Shown here in pieces: positions 11,681 to 22,340 of a stretch of DNA of 64,000 bases. This DNA comes from Ricinus communis (lineage: Eukaryota > Streptophyta > Magnoliopsida > Malpighiales > Euphorbiaceae), in assembly GCF_019578655.1 (NCBI RefSeq), contig NC_063257.1, positions 17,794,001 through 17,858,000 of the forward strand. Direction: 5' to 3'. Position numbers and translations under genes: made by a program. The notes under the pieces are model-generated. The model searched no databases and had not been told where the DNA came from. It saw only the letters and a program-made list of their open reading frames with translations. Numbering within the stretch: the first letter of the stretch is position 1; each line of letters starts with the position of its first letter.

Positions 11681-11802
11681 TTCAAGTACATAAAGTACAT
11701 TTGTTATTATGACTCAACAGCTCCTCTTTCAAGCACTTCTAGCCATCTTCCATCACCAATCTTGACTTTGGAGGAATATTCCCTACTGATTGTCTTGCCA
11801 CC

Positions 11803-12030
11803 CTATTGATTTGAGGTCATATGGTGAGTGCAACCACTATTTATGAGCCATATATCAGAACTTTTAGCTGCTGCATTACATTCTTCTACTACTATTGCAA
11901 CAAAAACATTTTCTTCTTGTGTCTCAGCTCCTTCGGTATTTTGAGCTTGTTGAGCTTGAGGCTGTTGATTTATATTAGCTGGATACACCTTCTCAATATG
12001 AACAAATTGCTTGCAGGCATTATACTGCAC
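11803..12030 (-). pseudogene. copia aspartic protease remnant
   Basis: The frame ends with IWLINSGCTHHMTSNQ. In copia proteases the motif is normally WLIDSGCTHHMT, so the catalytic aspartate appears replaced by asparagine. That would abolish cleavage of the polyprotein even if the frame were open. The preceding Gln-rich stretch is a normal linker. Confidence 0.75.
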
Positions 12031-12485
12031 ACCTGTCCTATACCAACAAGAGTTCTCAGTATGATTGGTCTTCTTACAATGAGGACAAGGAAGATATCTT
12101 CCTTTTGTATTCTTTCCTTTAAATCCTTGTTGATCCTTTCTTGCTTTCCTTCCTTGAGAATTCTTTCTTTTGCTGTTTCCAGGTTGTGAGTTGTTATTCT
12201 AAATTGCAGTAAGAGTTCAGATGCTTTCTCTTCCTCTCTGAATGCCTTCCTTTATCTACTGCTTGAAGAGCACTTACCAGCTCTATCGATGTGAGTTGTG
12301 TCATATCCTAAGTGTCTTACAGAGATGAAATTTTTTACTCAAATCTCTCAGGAAGAGTCATCATCACCTTTTCCACAATCCTCTTCTTAGATAACTCTTT
12401 TCCTAATAATATGATTTGATAGATAACCTTCATAACTATGTTAATATATTCTCTGACATTCTCTGCCTCCTTCATCCTTAAAAGT

Positions 12486-12923
12486 TCAAACTTTCCTTAA
12501 ATTGAAAATCTGCATCTGCTTTGGCTTCTCATTGCCTTGAAACCTAGTTTTCAACTTATCCCACACTTGTTTAGTAGATTGACAATCCATTATTATTCTT
12601 ATGAAAATGGTATCATCCACTGTAGCATAAAGTGTGCTAAGAGCTTTAAACTTTCTAGCCACTCTTTCTTCATAATTTCTAAGCTGATTTAAGGTGGGAT
12701 TGTCAGGCAAACTGGTTTCCATTTCTGTCTCCACAACTTCCTATAGCAACAACCTTTTGAGGTATGCTTGCATTTTTACTAACCAAGCATGATAATTTTC
12801 ACCTGTAAAGATACACTGATTGTGCTGTTGTTGGTTGCCATCATAAAATTCTGGAAAGAAATTTATGTGTTGAAAAGTTTTCTGATGAAGTTCCTTACTG
12901 TTTTTATCTCTCACACAACCCAC
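12486..12923 (-). pseudogene. copia gag remnant
   Basis: Two adjoining frames read FTGENYHAWLVKMQAYLKR and, after an interruption near 12740, YEERVARKFKALSTLYATVDDTIFIRIIMDCQSTKQVWDKLKTRF. The latter matches the UBN2-type gag of copia elements, which builds the particle. The C-terminal part and the zinc knuckle lie in broken frames toward 12030. Confidence 0.75.
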
Positions 12924-12950
12924 TAAGATTATAAAGATTTAATACCACTT

Positions 12951-13281
12951 TGTTAGATGTTTAAGGACTTAGTTTAGAGAGGAAAGAAAGAGATTTTTTA
13001 TGCTGGAAGAAGCTAACTTTTCACTTCATCATCATATGTATTTATACAGCAAAAAATTCATATTATAATTCACTAACTCACCTTAATTTAAGGAAGTTTG
13101 TTTGCCTAATTTTGATCTCCACCTCAAGTTGTTAACTTCTCTTAAACTTCTACAAACTTTTGGAGCATTTGTCATAGTTAAGAAACATTACCATATACAA
13201 AAGATCTTAGCAAAAAATATCTACGCAAAAGTTTAAACTAACAATATTTTGCATTAAAACTAGCAACTGCTATTGCTAACA
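12951..13281 (-). repeat. copia 5' LTR (331 bp) with degenerate primer site
   Basis: The ends are perfect 6-bp inverted repeats, TGTTAG at 12951 and CTAACA at 13276-13281. On the minus strand the LTR is followed within two bases by TGGTATTAAATC, a decayed form of the tRNA-Met primer site TGGTATCAGAGC. Its position directly upstream of gag identifies it as the 5' LTR. Confidence 0.8.
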
Positions 13282-14896
13282 CAATCGTGTCTATAAGAAA
13301 GGCCATATTCAGTAAGGTAAATTTTTTGCACAGAAAGAATCAATTACAGTGCAGACACAGAACAAAGCTGGCCTTTCTTTATTTTCAATACTAACGTGTT
13401 CTTCTCTCTTAGACCTTGTATGATCTTACCTATTTTGTAATTTGTCAAATGGATGAAAATATTTTCTCGAATTTGATCAATATATAATTCTTCTAGCGCA
13501 TAAATCTACCACAAATAGAACAAGAAGGATTTGGCATAGGTCAATATACAATACTTAATAAATACATTTTAATTAACTCATGTAGTTATTTAACTTGGGG
13601 GTTACTAGGACTTTAATATTAGCTTTTATCTTATTGCTTATAAAAACACCTGTGACAGATGAATCCTTGAACTCAACCAGCTAAATTAGTGTGTGAATCA
13701 CAACTAGGACGAAGTGATTTGGTTCTACTGTCAACATTGGTACATAAATCTGCAGGTAGTTATATATATGGAATTATTTATTTTTGTATACCAGTACAAT
13801 AAGCGTAATTGAAAAGTGTACTTAATAACCAAATGGAATATATTATTTTGACATATATTTATTTCCTTACATGATAGGAGATCACCAATAATGTACCCAC
13901 CCCTGAAATTCATGACTCTCATAAAAAGAAAGGCATTGCTCCTTGTTCCTTAAACAAAGCTCGTGATGAAAATAAAATTAGATTCATTTCACGGACTGGT
14001 ATGTGTATTGATATATCATAACAAAAGGCATCTAAGACTTGTTTCTGTTATTCTCTGGCCACTCAAAAGTCTTTGTATATGGCAATGAACGTAGCTGATT
14101 ATAACTGACAACTGTTTAGCATTTTATTATATCAATGCAAAGAGATTTGTTGACTAAAGTTCAGCTCATTACTTATTCACAGCTTCTTTTTCTTTTTATA
14201 TTTTATGCGTACCTTATTGAACATAAGTAGAAACCAATTCTCCATCCATCACCTAGTCATTCGCACTTCAGCATTCATGGCATCTGAGGCCATATGTCCA
14301 TAATTTGTTATATATAGTGTTGCATGAAAAGATTATAAAATAAGTTAGATGCCTCCTTGGAGTACATCTCAAATCTCATCAAATGCCTGCTTGGAGTAGT
14401 TGTCAGAATATATTTAGAAATATCCTATATTTAAAGAAGAAATATAGATAATATATAATGTATTTATTAACAGAAAATAATTAGTACCCATCGGGATGGT
14501 CTGCATCTAGTTCAAAGGTTATGAGCTTGATACTATCTTGATCTTCAAGCATCGTGCTATGGGAAATGGATATCTCTATGCCTTTGAACTAACATCTGCC
14601 CTGCTAAGTGGATTGGAGCATTGAGCAAATTGTCCATACAGATTTTTAATGGGTATAACTACATGAGGTCTTTAATATTGATATTGGCTTCTTGATTCTT
14701 ATAAACGAACATGGTATGTTTATTAGCATTTACAACAGAAAAGGTATCCTAAAGTAAATTAGTAATGTAAGACAAATAATATATAGTACATTGGTCACCT
14801 CGATGGACATGGTCGTTTTTCTCATTTTTTTATTTCTTTGTTCTCACACTCCTGACAAAATATTTTGGCTAGTTCTTCGTGGGTCTTGTTAGGATG
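13282..14896. other. no recognisable gene or element
   Basis: About 1.6 kb of AT-rich DNA flanking the copia 5' LTR on one side and the TRIM-like element on the other. Open frames are short and dissimilar to known domains. It may be old host intergenic DNA, and I see no structured repeat in it. Confidence 0.5.
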
Positions 14897-15218
14897 TGAC
14901 ATTTAGTTGAGATTTGTTAAGATGTTTTATGGTTCATTAAAAAGGCATGGAACTCCTTGTTTTAAGGAAACAAGTTAAAGAATCAAATGTATAGTGAACC
15001 ATACTTATTAGGTAGCCAAAGTATGGCTGTGTTATTAGTTTGGCTCTATATAAAGAGCATGGAATATAAAATTTGCGTATGTGCAAGAAAAGCATACGAA
15101 AATGAAGAACAATAGAAAAAAATGTTTTCATGTTATGAAGTGTTGTGTTTTTAAGCTTTAATTTTCTCTTTATGTATTTGCTATTTCATGCTTCATCTTT
15201 TTCTTTTTTATAAACCCA
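14897..15218 (+). repeat. TRIM-like 5' LTR
   Basis: About 322 bp from TGACAT to CCCA, four bases before the primer site. A TATA-like CTCTATATAAAGAG lies at about 15043-15056. It aligns with 15982-16125 over the first 140-150 bp with scattered substitutions. Confidence 0.7.
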
Positions 15219-15981
15219 ATAGTGGTATCAGAGCTCTAATGATCTTTTAGGGGCTTGTTTATGTTTAAAAGGAAAATTTCTATTTTTTGAAATCTATTTG
15301 TCCAAATGAAGCTGCTCCATTAAAGAAAACAACTTCAGCAAGTGCAAAACAAATAAATGGTTCAGTTTTTAAACATTTGATATTTTGGTTTCTTTTTCTT
15401 CAAAATGAAGAAAAAATAGAAAATGCTTAGGTTGTGGGTTGCGTTACTCTACTTTTTGAACAAAGATAGAAACCAGAATCATGATTGTTTATGATACTCT
15501 ATTTTTTAGAACAAAAACGAAAGAAAATTTTTCATGTTGGTTGCATTTTCAAATAAAAACACAATTGAAAGACCAAAAGCAAGTCTTTAAACTGCTTTAA
15601 TGAAGGAACCAACATGTCCTTAAACTGTTATATGGCTTCCAAAAGGAAGAAAACCTGCAAGTCTTTAAACTAAAAAAATAGAAGTAGACTCTCATGTCTA
15701 TAAACTGAAAACTCCAAAAATTGAAGGGACCTGAATGTCGTCAAAACTGAAGAAGAAAAGATTTGCACCAAAATCTTAAGGAGGGGTTATCCTTGATGAC
15801 TTCTTGATGTTAAAAGCAACCAAAGAGGAGGAGCCATGGTGTTAAAGTGGAGCAAGCAAAAGCTTCATGAAGGATTCATGGAAAAGCATCCAAAAATTAA
15901 GAAGGAGCTGCCATAATTAAGGTGTTTTTTATGATAAAATCTCAAATCTCCAAGAAAATCTCAAGGAGGAGTTTTGAAAAG

Positions 15982-16125
15982 TGAGATTGAGTTGAGATTT
16001 ATTAAGATATTTTATGGTTTATTAGAAAGGAATGGAACTCCTTGATTTACATAAAGATTCAAAAGTATGGTGAACTGTTCTTATTAGGTAGCCAAAGTAT
16101 GGTTGTGTTATCGATTTGGCTCTAC
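15982..16125 (+). repeat. TRIM-like 3' LTR, truncated
   Basis: Matches the first part of the 5' LTR, including the shared segment TTATTAGGTAGCCAAAGTAT. It ends at GGCTCTACA, after which LINE RNase H sequence on the minus strand begins. Confidence 0.7.
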
Positions 16126-16427
16126 ATTCTTTTTGAATATAGAGGAAGGGGGACACCCACAAAAAATAAAAACTAATCAACAGTCGGCTTGACCCATCTG
16201 AGATAAGCCACACCAACTAAATCATCCTAAACGATCTGGCGAACTCTAGCAAAAGGAAAGTCAGAATATTGATTCCCCTAGAATGTTGAAGAGCTAGATT
16301 GGCCAAAAGATCCGCCGCTCTCTTCCTTTGTACACATGGAAAACCCTGACCTCCCAAATTTGCAGAATGAGGTTACAACACACATTTACTAGGTTAGCAC
16401 AAGAATGCCTAGGACATTGTAAATTAC
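16126..16427 (-). pseudogene. LINE RNase H, C-terminal part
   Basis: The minus strand encodes CPRHSCANLVNVCCNLILQIWEVRVFHVYKE and ERAADLLANLA (listed separately because the run contains a break), the end of the RNase H domain found after RT in plant L1-type LINEs. This enzyme removes RNA from the RNA-DNA hybrid. It is separated from its N-terminal half at 18212 by an inserted solo LTR. The frame contains later stops, so it is dead. Confidence 0.7.
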
Positions 16428-16432
16428 GCAGC

Positions 16433-18206
16433 TATGGGCGGCAGTTTCGGACGCGCACCCAAGTGTCTTTAGCGACTACGACACTGTAACGCTTCCAACC
16501 TCATCGGGAACACGCTAACTAATCACTAAGACCAGCACAATTTCATTAATGAGTGGCATTTCTCAAATTCCATAAGGAAGCTTACGCCACAAATCCAAAG
16601 ATGGATTCAGAAACCAACTTCCTTATTTGTGTATATTAGTATTTAATTTTATTGTTTAACAAATTATTCCCTATAAATGCAAGCAATTTATACACATGTA
16701 TAACAAAATAATACACATAATACATCTATGTCTAGCCTGTTTTATTCAACCCTAGCCCATATTGGAGTTGTTAGCCTAGTTTAATAGTTAATTATGTATG
16801 TGGCCCACCTAGTCTAGCCCAATTACATATTATGCTTTTCATTTTCAGCCTTTAGACCTAATGAACTACTTATTATGGTAAGGCTTGTTCATTGTGATCC
16901 TAATTCTAATGAAGCCCAATCCTAACTAAAGCATGCCAAGGACCACTAAGTCTACTTAGATTTTAGGGTTTAGGCCCGTTAATATTGATTAACTTATTGG
17001 ACTACAATGTTCATGTTTGATCAAATTTTATCCCTAGGTCTGTGTGGCCCATTTTAATTAATCAATCATATAAACACATATTTGATAACCATATAGTAAG
17101 CAAAAATAAACAAAATAAAAGTAGAAAATAAACCTAATAATTACAATCTAGCCTACAACTAAATTTGTGTAGGAAAAAGTTCTAAAAACTAATACAGAAT
17201 ATCAAAATACATCAAGATCAATCAAAAGCCAAAAATCTAGGATTGAAGGCTGCACAACCGATCGGCTCTAAGGTCCCTGACAGGCTTTCTGTAGATTCGT
17301 TAGTGTATTTTACATCCTTAGAGCTGGATTTCACATGCATAGAGAAAAGATAATAAGCCTAATCATGTTTCTAAAAAAATAATAAAAGAAGATAAAAAAT
17401 GAAAGAACCAATTTTAGGATCATGATGGATGCATGTTTAAAGAAACCCTCAAGTTCTCACCGTAGTTGATGGATCTACGAGTCTCAGGCGATGAGGATGT
17501 AGTGGAGTCAAAAACCAAGTAGGAATTCAGAAATCTGGATATGGTGTTGAGAAAACTTCCGTCGATTTAGAAAAACGTTTCCAAAAACAGTTCTTTCTTA
17601 TTAGCTTGAGTTTTCAAGAACGACAATATTTTCCCACTAGCTTTTCTCTCTGTGTGTTTCTCTCCATTTCTTTTCCTTTTCTCTCTCTGAGTGTCTTTTG
17701 CATTATCAGTTGCCAAATGGCAGTTGTTCCCATTTTTGCCAAATTCCAGTTAACCTTAACCCTAATCACCTCTTTCTATATATAGAGGTAGGGTTTAAAA
17801 AGAAACTCTAAGGGAGACGATAGTTTCAAAAATAATATTGATAAATATCCAATTCAATTTTTAAAATTTAAATCATGATTATCGTCAAAAACCTTTTAGA
17901 ATTTGTATATAGACGTAAAATTATCGAGAAAAACGACGTCAAAATGCAAAAAACCAATCCGCTCTATGTAGAGAAAGTTAAAAAACCATGCAATTAGGTC
18001 TCTGAATTTGTAAAAACTGCCGTTTTGACCCTCAAACTTGATTTTCTTGACAATTAAGTCCAAGTTGGTTTTAAGCTAGATTATTCTCAACCCTAGCCTC
18101 GAATTCGCCTGTCCTTCATCTTCCGAGACCCCAGAAGGCAGTAACTATCATTATAAGATTTTATGTATTTTTCTCGATATCTAGATCCGAAAAAGGGGTA
18201 CTCACA
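16433..18206 (-). repeat. solo LTR (1774 bp) inserted in the LINE
   Basis: The insertion is flanked by identical GCAGC at 16428-16432 and 18207-18211, a 5-bp target duplication. In its own orientation it starts TGTGAGTACCCC and ends CCCATA, so the last bases are degenerate relative to CA. It has no ORF. A TATA-like CTATATATAG lies near 17776-17786, preceding a CT-rich transcribed-looking stretch. The first 450 bp are homologous to the inverted copy at 19129-19651. Excising it with one GCAGC copy rejoins the LINE RNase H frame. Confidence 0.7.
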
Positions 18207-18211
18207 GCAGC

Positions 18212-19128
18212 CAATTAGCAACTAGCAACGAGTCAATCTCCAAAACAAGCTTCATGTAACCCTCATTCCACGCCAGCTTAAGGCCTTGAATAACAGCCCC
18301 AAGCTTGGCTTCCATAATAGAATAAGACCCTATGTTCATTGTATAACCAAACAACTAATTTCCTTTCCAATCTCGCAACAACCCATCTCCTCTAGCAAAC
18401 CTACAATCCCTTTTACAACAACCATTGCATTTAAGGGTCACCTAACCATAAGGGGGAGGAGACCACCCAATTCACCATGTTTCTTTTCTAGAGTCCTGCC
18501 CCATGGCCACACTATTGATTGAAAAAGCTTGTTAAACCTCAAACAAATAGCTCTTAAGCCAATTGATTTTGAATGAAATCAGATGACTAGTGTCTTGAAA
18601 GGTAGCCTCATTCCTCCATTTCCAAAATCCACCAGAACGAGATACAAAACACAATGTACCAATTGAACTCAGAATCCCCAATAATCTATGATTGAAGATT
18701 GTACCTGAACCACTCCTTAAAGGTAGCTTATTATGAGATAAAAACCTCATTATATGATTGAGATAAAACCAAAACAAATGATTGAGATCCTCTGTGCAAC
18801 TATGACAAATAATACAGCACGGATTGGACGAAAAGCCTCTTCTTGAATGCCCAAAATTAAACATAATTCTACCATGATAAACCTTCCAAATAAAAGCACG
18901 AATTCATTGAGGGACTTCAATTCTCTAAATCACCTTCCATAATCTATCTATGGGCCTCATTTCATTACCAGTAGCAATGGCATAAGCTGACTTAATATAG
19001 AATTCATCATTGCTAGACAACCCCCAATAGATATTGTCAATAACCAGATCATCTTCCGCAAGAATGAAAACCGTAGCTTGTTCTTGATGGATGAAAGGAA
19101 CATCCCATGAAGGCTACCCCAGCCCTAT
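18212..19128 (-). pseudogene. LINE zinc-binding region (zf-RVT) and RNase H, N-terminal part
   Basis: Leftward from about 19060 the frame reads DDLVIDNIYWGLSSNDEFYIKSAYAI, IRAFIWKVYHGRIMFNFGHSRRG and CCIICHSCTEDLNHLFW, the zinc-binding domain that follows RT in plant LINEs. RNase H begins downstream with IMEAKLGAVIQGLKLAWNEGY and LVLEIDSLLVANW. Stops interrupt it. RT and the upstream ORF are not in the window, since LTR sequence begins at 19129. Confidence 0.78.
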
Positions 19129-19651
19129 TGTCAGTACCCGTTTTCCAGATCTAGATATCGAGAAAAGATAGAAAATCCTATGATGAGAGTTATTGCTTTC
19201 TCGAGTCTCGGGAGGTGAAGGATAGATGAATCTGAGGCTAAAGTTAAGATTAATCTAGTTGGAATTACCATTTTGAAATCAATTTGGACCTATTTGTTAG
19301 AAAAAAAATTAATTTTAAGAGTTAAAACGGTAATTTTTATAAAATAAGGGACTGGACTGCAAAGTTCTAAACTTCCTTATAGAGCCAATCGGCTCTACAT
19401 AGAACTGATTGAATTTTGACACTCCAACGTCCTTCTTTTTAGATGATTTTATATCTAGATACAGATTCTAGAAGGTTTCCTTGGCGATAATCATCGTTTT
19501 ATCGATAATTATTTAAATCTTAAATAAATAGATTGGATATTTATCAATATTTCTTAAAAATCTATCGCTTTTTCTAGGATTTCCTTTGAAACCCTACCTC
19601 TATAAATAGAAAGATGTGTTTATGGTCTAAGAAGGGAATGAAGAACTATAA
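19129..19651 (+). repeat. truncated LTR, inverted relative of the 16.4-18.2 kb solo LTR
   Basis: Starts TGTCAGTACCCG and follows the reverse complement of 18206-17760 with moderate divergence, including a TATA-like CTCTATAAATAGAAAG at about 19597-19613. It is cut at 19651 where the family-1 LTR begins. It interrupts the LINE. The remaining part of this LTR was not found. Confidence 0.65.
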
Positions 19652-20483
19652 TGATGGGAATTGTAGGTTTCATCAATTAACTCCCCAATAGCAAAAATAC
19701 TATGATAAGTTGAAAGAAGAAAACTAGAAATTACCAATTTAATCCATAAATTCGGATCGTTCAAAGATTGAAGTAAGAAGATGGATGCTACTTAACCCCT
19801 TTACCAACAAGGATAAAGATACTAAGATAGACTTTGAATTTCCTCTTATGCCACAAACAAGAAAGTTTGATAAATAACAAGAAAACAAAGATTTAGATTT
19901 TGACACCACAAGCTAGAATAAAGCTTGATAAGTCGCAAAGTTCAAGCAAGAAATTAAAGACAAAATTCCTCACAATAAAACTCAAACAAAATTTCATATA
20001 TCAAATTCAATCATGCTCTAAAAGAAAGAGAAAAGGACTTGTTTATATAGAGTACAAGTCCATGCACACACTACTAAAATAGACTCCTACACATAGGATT
20101 ACTTTTACTCTTAAATGGCCTTAGTAACCACTATCCACACTAATAGCCATTACTTGGTATTAATTACCCCATTAACTTGTATATGGTGGCTCTTAATAAC
20201 CACTACCCACATTGATAGCCATTACTTGGTATTAATTACCACATTAACTTGTATGGTGGCTACATGTAACCCTAATTTTTATTAACATAAAAATAAGTTA
20301 AATATTATTCCTTGGGCCTCCATGGATGCCTTATTGGGTTGAAGTTCTTGGGCTTTCCAAATGTCCCTAATTAAACCCAATATGGCTTGTTGAAGCTTCT
20401 TGGATTTGGACCTTGTGATTGGGCCTTCTTATACTATTAATGGATCTTGGATCTCTTTAAGCTTTGAACTTGGATTCACATCA
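19652..20483 (-). repeat. family-1 LTR, copy A (832 bp)
   Basis: Bounded by TGATGGGAATT at 19652 and CACATCA at 20483; in its own orientation it starts TGATGTGAATCC and ends CCCATCA. It matches copies at 30920-31753, 40128-53572 (split) and 60124-60956. The first about 200 bp encode the end of pol (GPITRSKSKKLQQAILGL). A TATATAA box lies near 20041-20050 on the plus strand. The purine tract GAAAGGGGGAATGA lies just upstream in element orientation, so this is a 3' LTR. Confidence 0.85.
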
Positions 20484-20900
20484 TTCCCCCTTTCCTCAAA
20501 AGGATTTGTCCACAAATCAGCTCCATCATCTTCATCACCTACATCAAACAAAGACAAGTCACTAACATTGAAAGTAGCACTAACATTGCCATACTCACTT
20601 GGAAGTTCTAGCTTGTAGGCATTGTTGTTGATGCGTTGAAGCACTCTAAAAGGACCATCTCCTCTTGGCATAAGCTTTGATTTCCTTTGGTTAGGAAATC
20701 TTTCCTTCCTCAAGTGCACCCACACCCAATCTCCAGGTTCAAAAATGACTTGCTTCCTCCCTTTGTTGTGTTGCTTTTCATATTGGAGTGTTTTCTTCTC
20801 AATGTTTGCATGCACCTTCTCATGCAAAGTCTTGATGAATTCAGCTTTTTGTTTCCCCTCTAAATTAGCTTTGTCCAATGGCAATGGTAGCAAATCTAAT
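20429..20900 (-). pseudogene. family-1 gypsy pol tail
   Basis: The frame reads [63 protein letters not shown] and [19 protein letters not shown], then runs into the LTR. This tail follows integrase in chromovirus-like gypsy elements and may help direct integration. It is intact for about 150 codons. Everything upstream in pol is missing: at about 20901 the sequence switches to family-2 LTR DNA of the opposite orientation. Confidence 0.8.
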
Positions 20901-21455
20901 TTAGGTATGAGTTATATGTATTGTGTGTGGAGTTACAAATAGATGCACATAATTAGTTGTCATTTGGGAGTTACAAAATGAGTGACATCAATGTAAAAAC
21001 AGCCACTTTTAATGAGTTTTAAGGGGAATTAAAGGGAGAAACGTGGGGAAGTTCAAAAGACATCCATTTAGGTTTCTTTGTCTTGTTTTGGCTATAAATA
21101 TCAAAGCCAGATCTATTTGTAAATATAGAATTTTTGAAGGATAATCTTTGTTTGCTCTTTGTGAGTGTTTTTGCTTAAGTTCTTGCATGAACTTTGAACT
21201 TATCAAACTATTTTTAGTTTGTGGCGTTCTCTAAACAAAATCTTGTGTTTGATTCAAAACTTATCAAATCATACTTGGTTTGTGGCGTTTGGAGTTGAAT
21301 TCAAGTGCTAGTTTCATTGTTGGAACTAGTTTTTCTTAACTTCACTTGAGGAGATCCTTGGGTTTTGGAATCATCTTGATTGGAGGGTGTTTCTTGCATT
21401 CCATATGGATCATAACTCATTAGTTATTGGGGTGTGTGGTTGCTAAGATGATGAT
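20901..21455 (+). repeat. family-2 LTR, 5'-truncated copy a
   Basis: Matches 22598-23158 from the word TTAGGTATGAGTTATATG onward and ends around GCTAAGATGATGATTGG. The normal CCTATCA end and the primer site are deleted. It contains the TATA-like GGCTATAAATATC near 21091-21103. It stands where a 5' LTR should be for the element with the 240-codon ORF. Confidence 0.75.
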
Positions 21456-21594
21456 TGGAGGGTGTTTTAAAGTTTACACCTTTGTGTTTATTAAATAAAT
21501 TTTTGTTGTCCCTTCTTGTTTATCATTTTATGTTGTCTTTTTTCTTTTCCTTCAAATTCCATATCATATCTTTTGTTCTTTCCTTCAAACGTCT
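21456..21594 (+). other. leader of the ORF240 element
   Basis: AT-rich leader including a stretch (AAGTTTACACCTTTGTGTTT, then TTGTCCCTTCTTGTTTATCA) that recurs inverted at 23973-24060 next to another family-2 LTR. The shared leader ties both copies to one family. Confidence 0.6.
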
Positions 21595-22317
21595 TTGTGG
21601 TTCTTTATTTTCATCTTTATTTCATCCTTAGACGTAAAAAAAGAAAAAGAAATGTTTCATGAAGTTGAGTTCATTAGACAATGTCGAAATCTTCGTTATC
21701 AATCTTATGATAAGATGTGGGGTCAAAGAAATGATCATTATGAAGACTGCAGACAAAATTTTTATTCTTCTAAATCTAAACATAAGAGGTTAGATAGACA
21801 ACCAAGTCAAGTTTTTATTGATGAATTGTCCAAGGAGAACAAATCTTTAAGAATCGGTCTTGAAGCATTTAAGCATGAGCTTGAAGAGCTCAAGATGTTG
21901 ACCAATAGCTTTCTTAAGCATCTTAAAGATAAAGCCGATTCTAAGCCATTATTAAAGACTAACATCCATGATGTAAAGGAGGCAAATTGCTCTACTGAAG
22001 TCAATGTAGATTTTGAAGACTTGATAATTGGAGATGGCAAGAAAGACAATGACTTGCTACCTTTGGATGAATTCAATAGTGAAGAGTTTATCGCTGATGG
22101 AGAGGCAATGGTTCAGTCAGTGAAGAATGAAAGAGTTTTGCTTGATAAAACTGAGACTTTTGAGCATGTTGAATTTATTGGTACTAAAAATATTATTTGT
22201 TCTAAAGTTCCTCTAATCACTATTGTGAAGGAATTGCAGGTTGATGATGGCATTCAATTACCGTTTGAGATTATATGTTTATTTCTTTCGCAATATTTGG
22301 GTAAAATTCGAGGATGA
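21595..22317 (+). CDS. unrecognised 240-codon ORF inside a family-2 LTR element (ORF240)
   Basis: A single open frame runs from about 21595 to a TGA at 22315-22317 and ends 23 bp before the LTR, over the purine tract AAGAAAGGGGGAA. The first codon of the open stretch is ATG, but an internal ATG at 21652 is an alternative start. The protein is hydrophilic: an Arg/Tyr-rich section (LRYQSYDKMWGQRNDHYED), a Lys/Arg-rich section, a helical heptad-like stretch (LSKENKSLRIGLEAFKHELEEL) that could be a coiled coil, then an acidic half. I see no gag, knuckle, protease, RT, RNase H or integrase motif. It is open although its neighbours are broken. It could be a private protein of a non-autonomous element or captured host sequence. 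Function unknown. Confidence 0.6.
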   Translation: MWFFIFIFISSLDVKKEKEMFHEVEFIRQCRNLRYQSYDKMWGQRNDHYEDCRQNFYSSKSKHKRLDRQPSQVFIDELSKENKSLRIGLEAFKHELEELKMLTNSFLKHLKDKADSKPLLKTNIHDVKEANCSTEVNVDFEDLIIGDGKKDNDLLPLDEFNSEEFIADGEAMVQSVKNERVLLDKTETFEHVEFIGTKNIICSKVPLITIVKELQVDDGIQLPFEIICLFLSQYLGKIRG

Positions 22318-22340
22318 ATTTTATTTCAAGAAAGGGGGAA

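Larger units (their letters stand above)
9913..13281 (-). mobile_element. Ty1/copia retrotransposon, 3'-truncated
   Basis: Reading leftward from the 5' LTR: gag, CCHC/protease, integrase, then RT, the copia order. The element stops inside RT just before the YVDD box. RNase H, polypurine tract and 3' LTR are absent. Several stops and frameshifts break pol. The left edge abuts an LTR-like fragment, so the end was lost by deletion or later insertion. Flanking CAATC after 13281 may be one copy of the target duplication, but its partner is gone. Confidence 0.85.
14897..16125 (+). mobile_element. small non-autonomous LTR element (TRIM/LARD-like)
   Basis: A direct repeat flanks about 760 bp of non-coding interior. 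The 5' copy begins TGACATTTAGTTGAG at 14897 and the 3' copy TGAGATTGAGTTGAG at 15982. A perfect primer site for initiator tRNA-Met, TGGTATCAGAGC, lies at 15223-15234, and a purine-rich stretch near 15963-15981 precedes the 3' copy. No gag or pol is present, so mobility would depend on an autonomous relative. The 3' LTR is cut at about 16125 where LINE sequence starts. Confidence 0.78.

Noticed and set aside
13731..16216. Open frames of about 60-65 codons at 13731-13922, 14937-15131 and 16022-16216
   Set aside because: They are short and lie in non-coding LTR or spacer DNA. The latter two cover the two TRIM-like LTR copies, which explains their mutual similarity.
18286..18522. Plus-strand 78-codon frame
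   Set aside because: It is antisense to the LINE RNase H domain.
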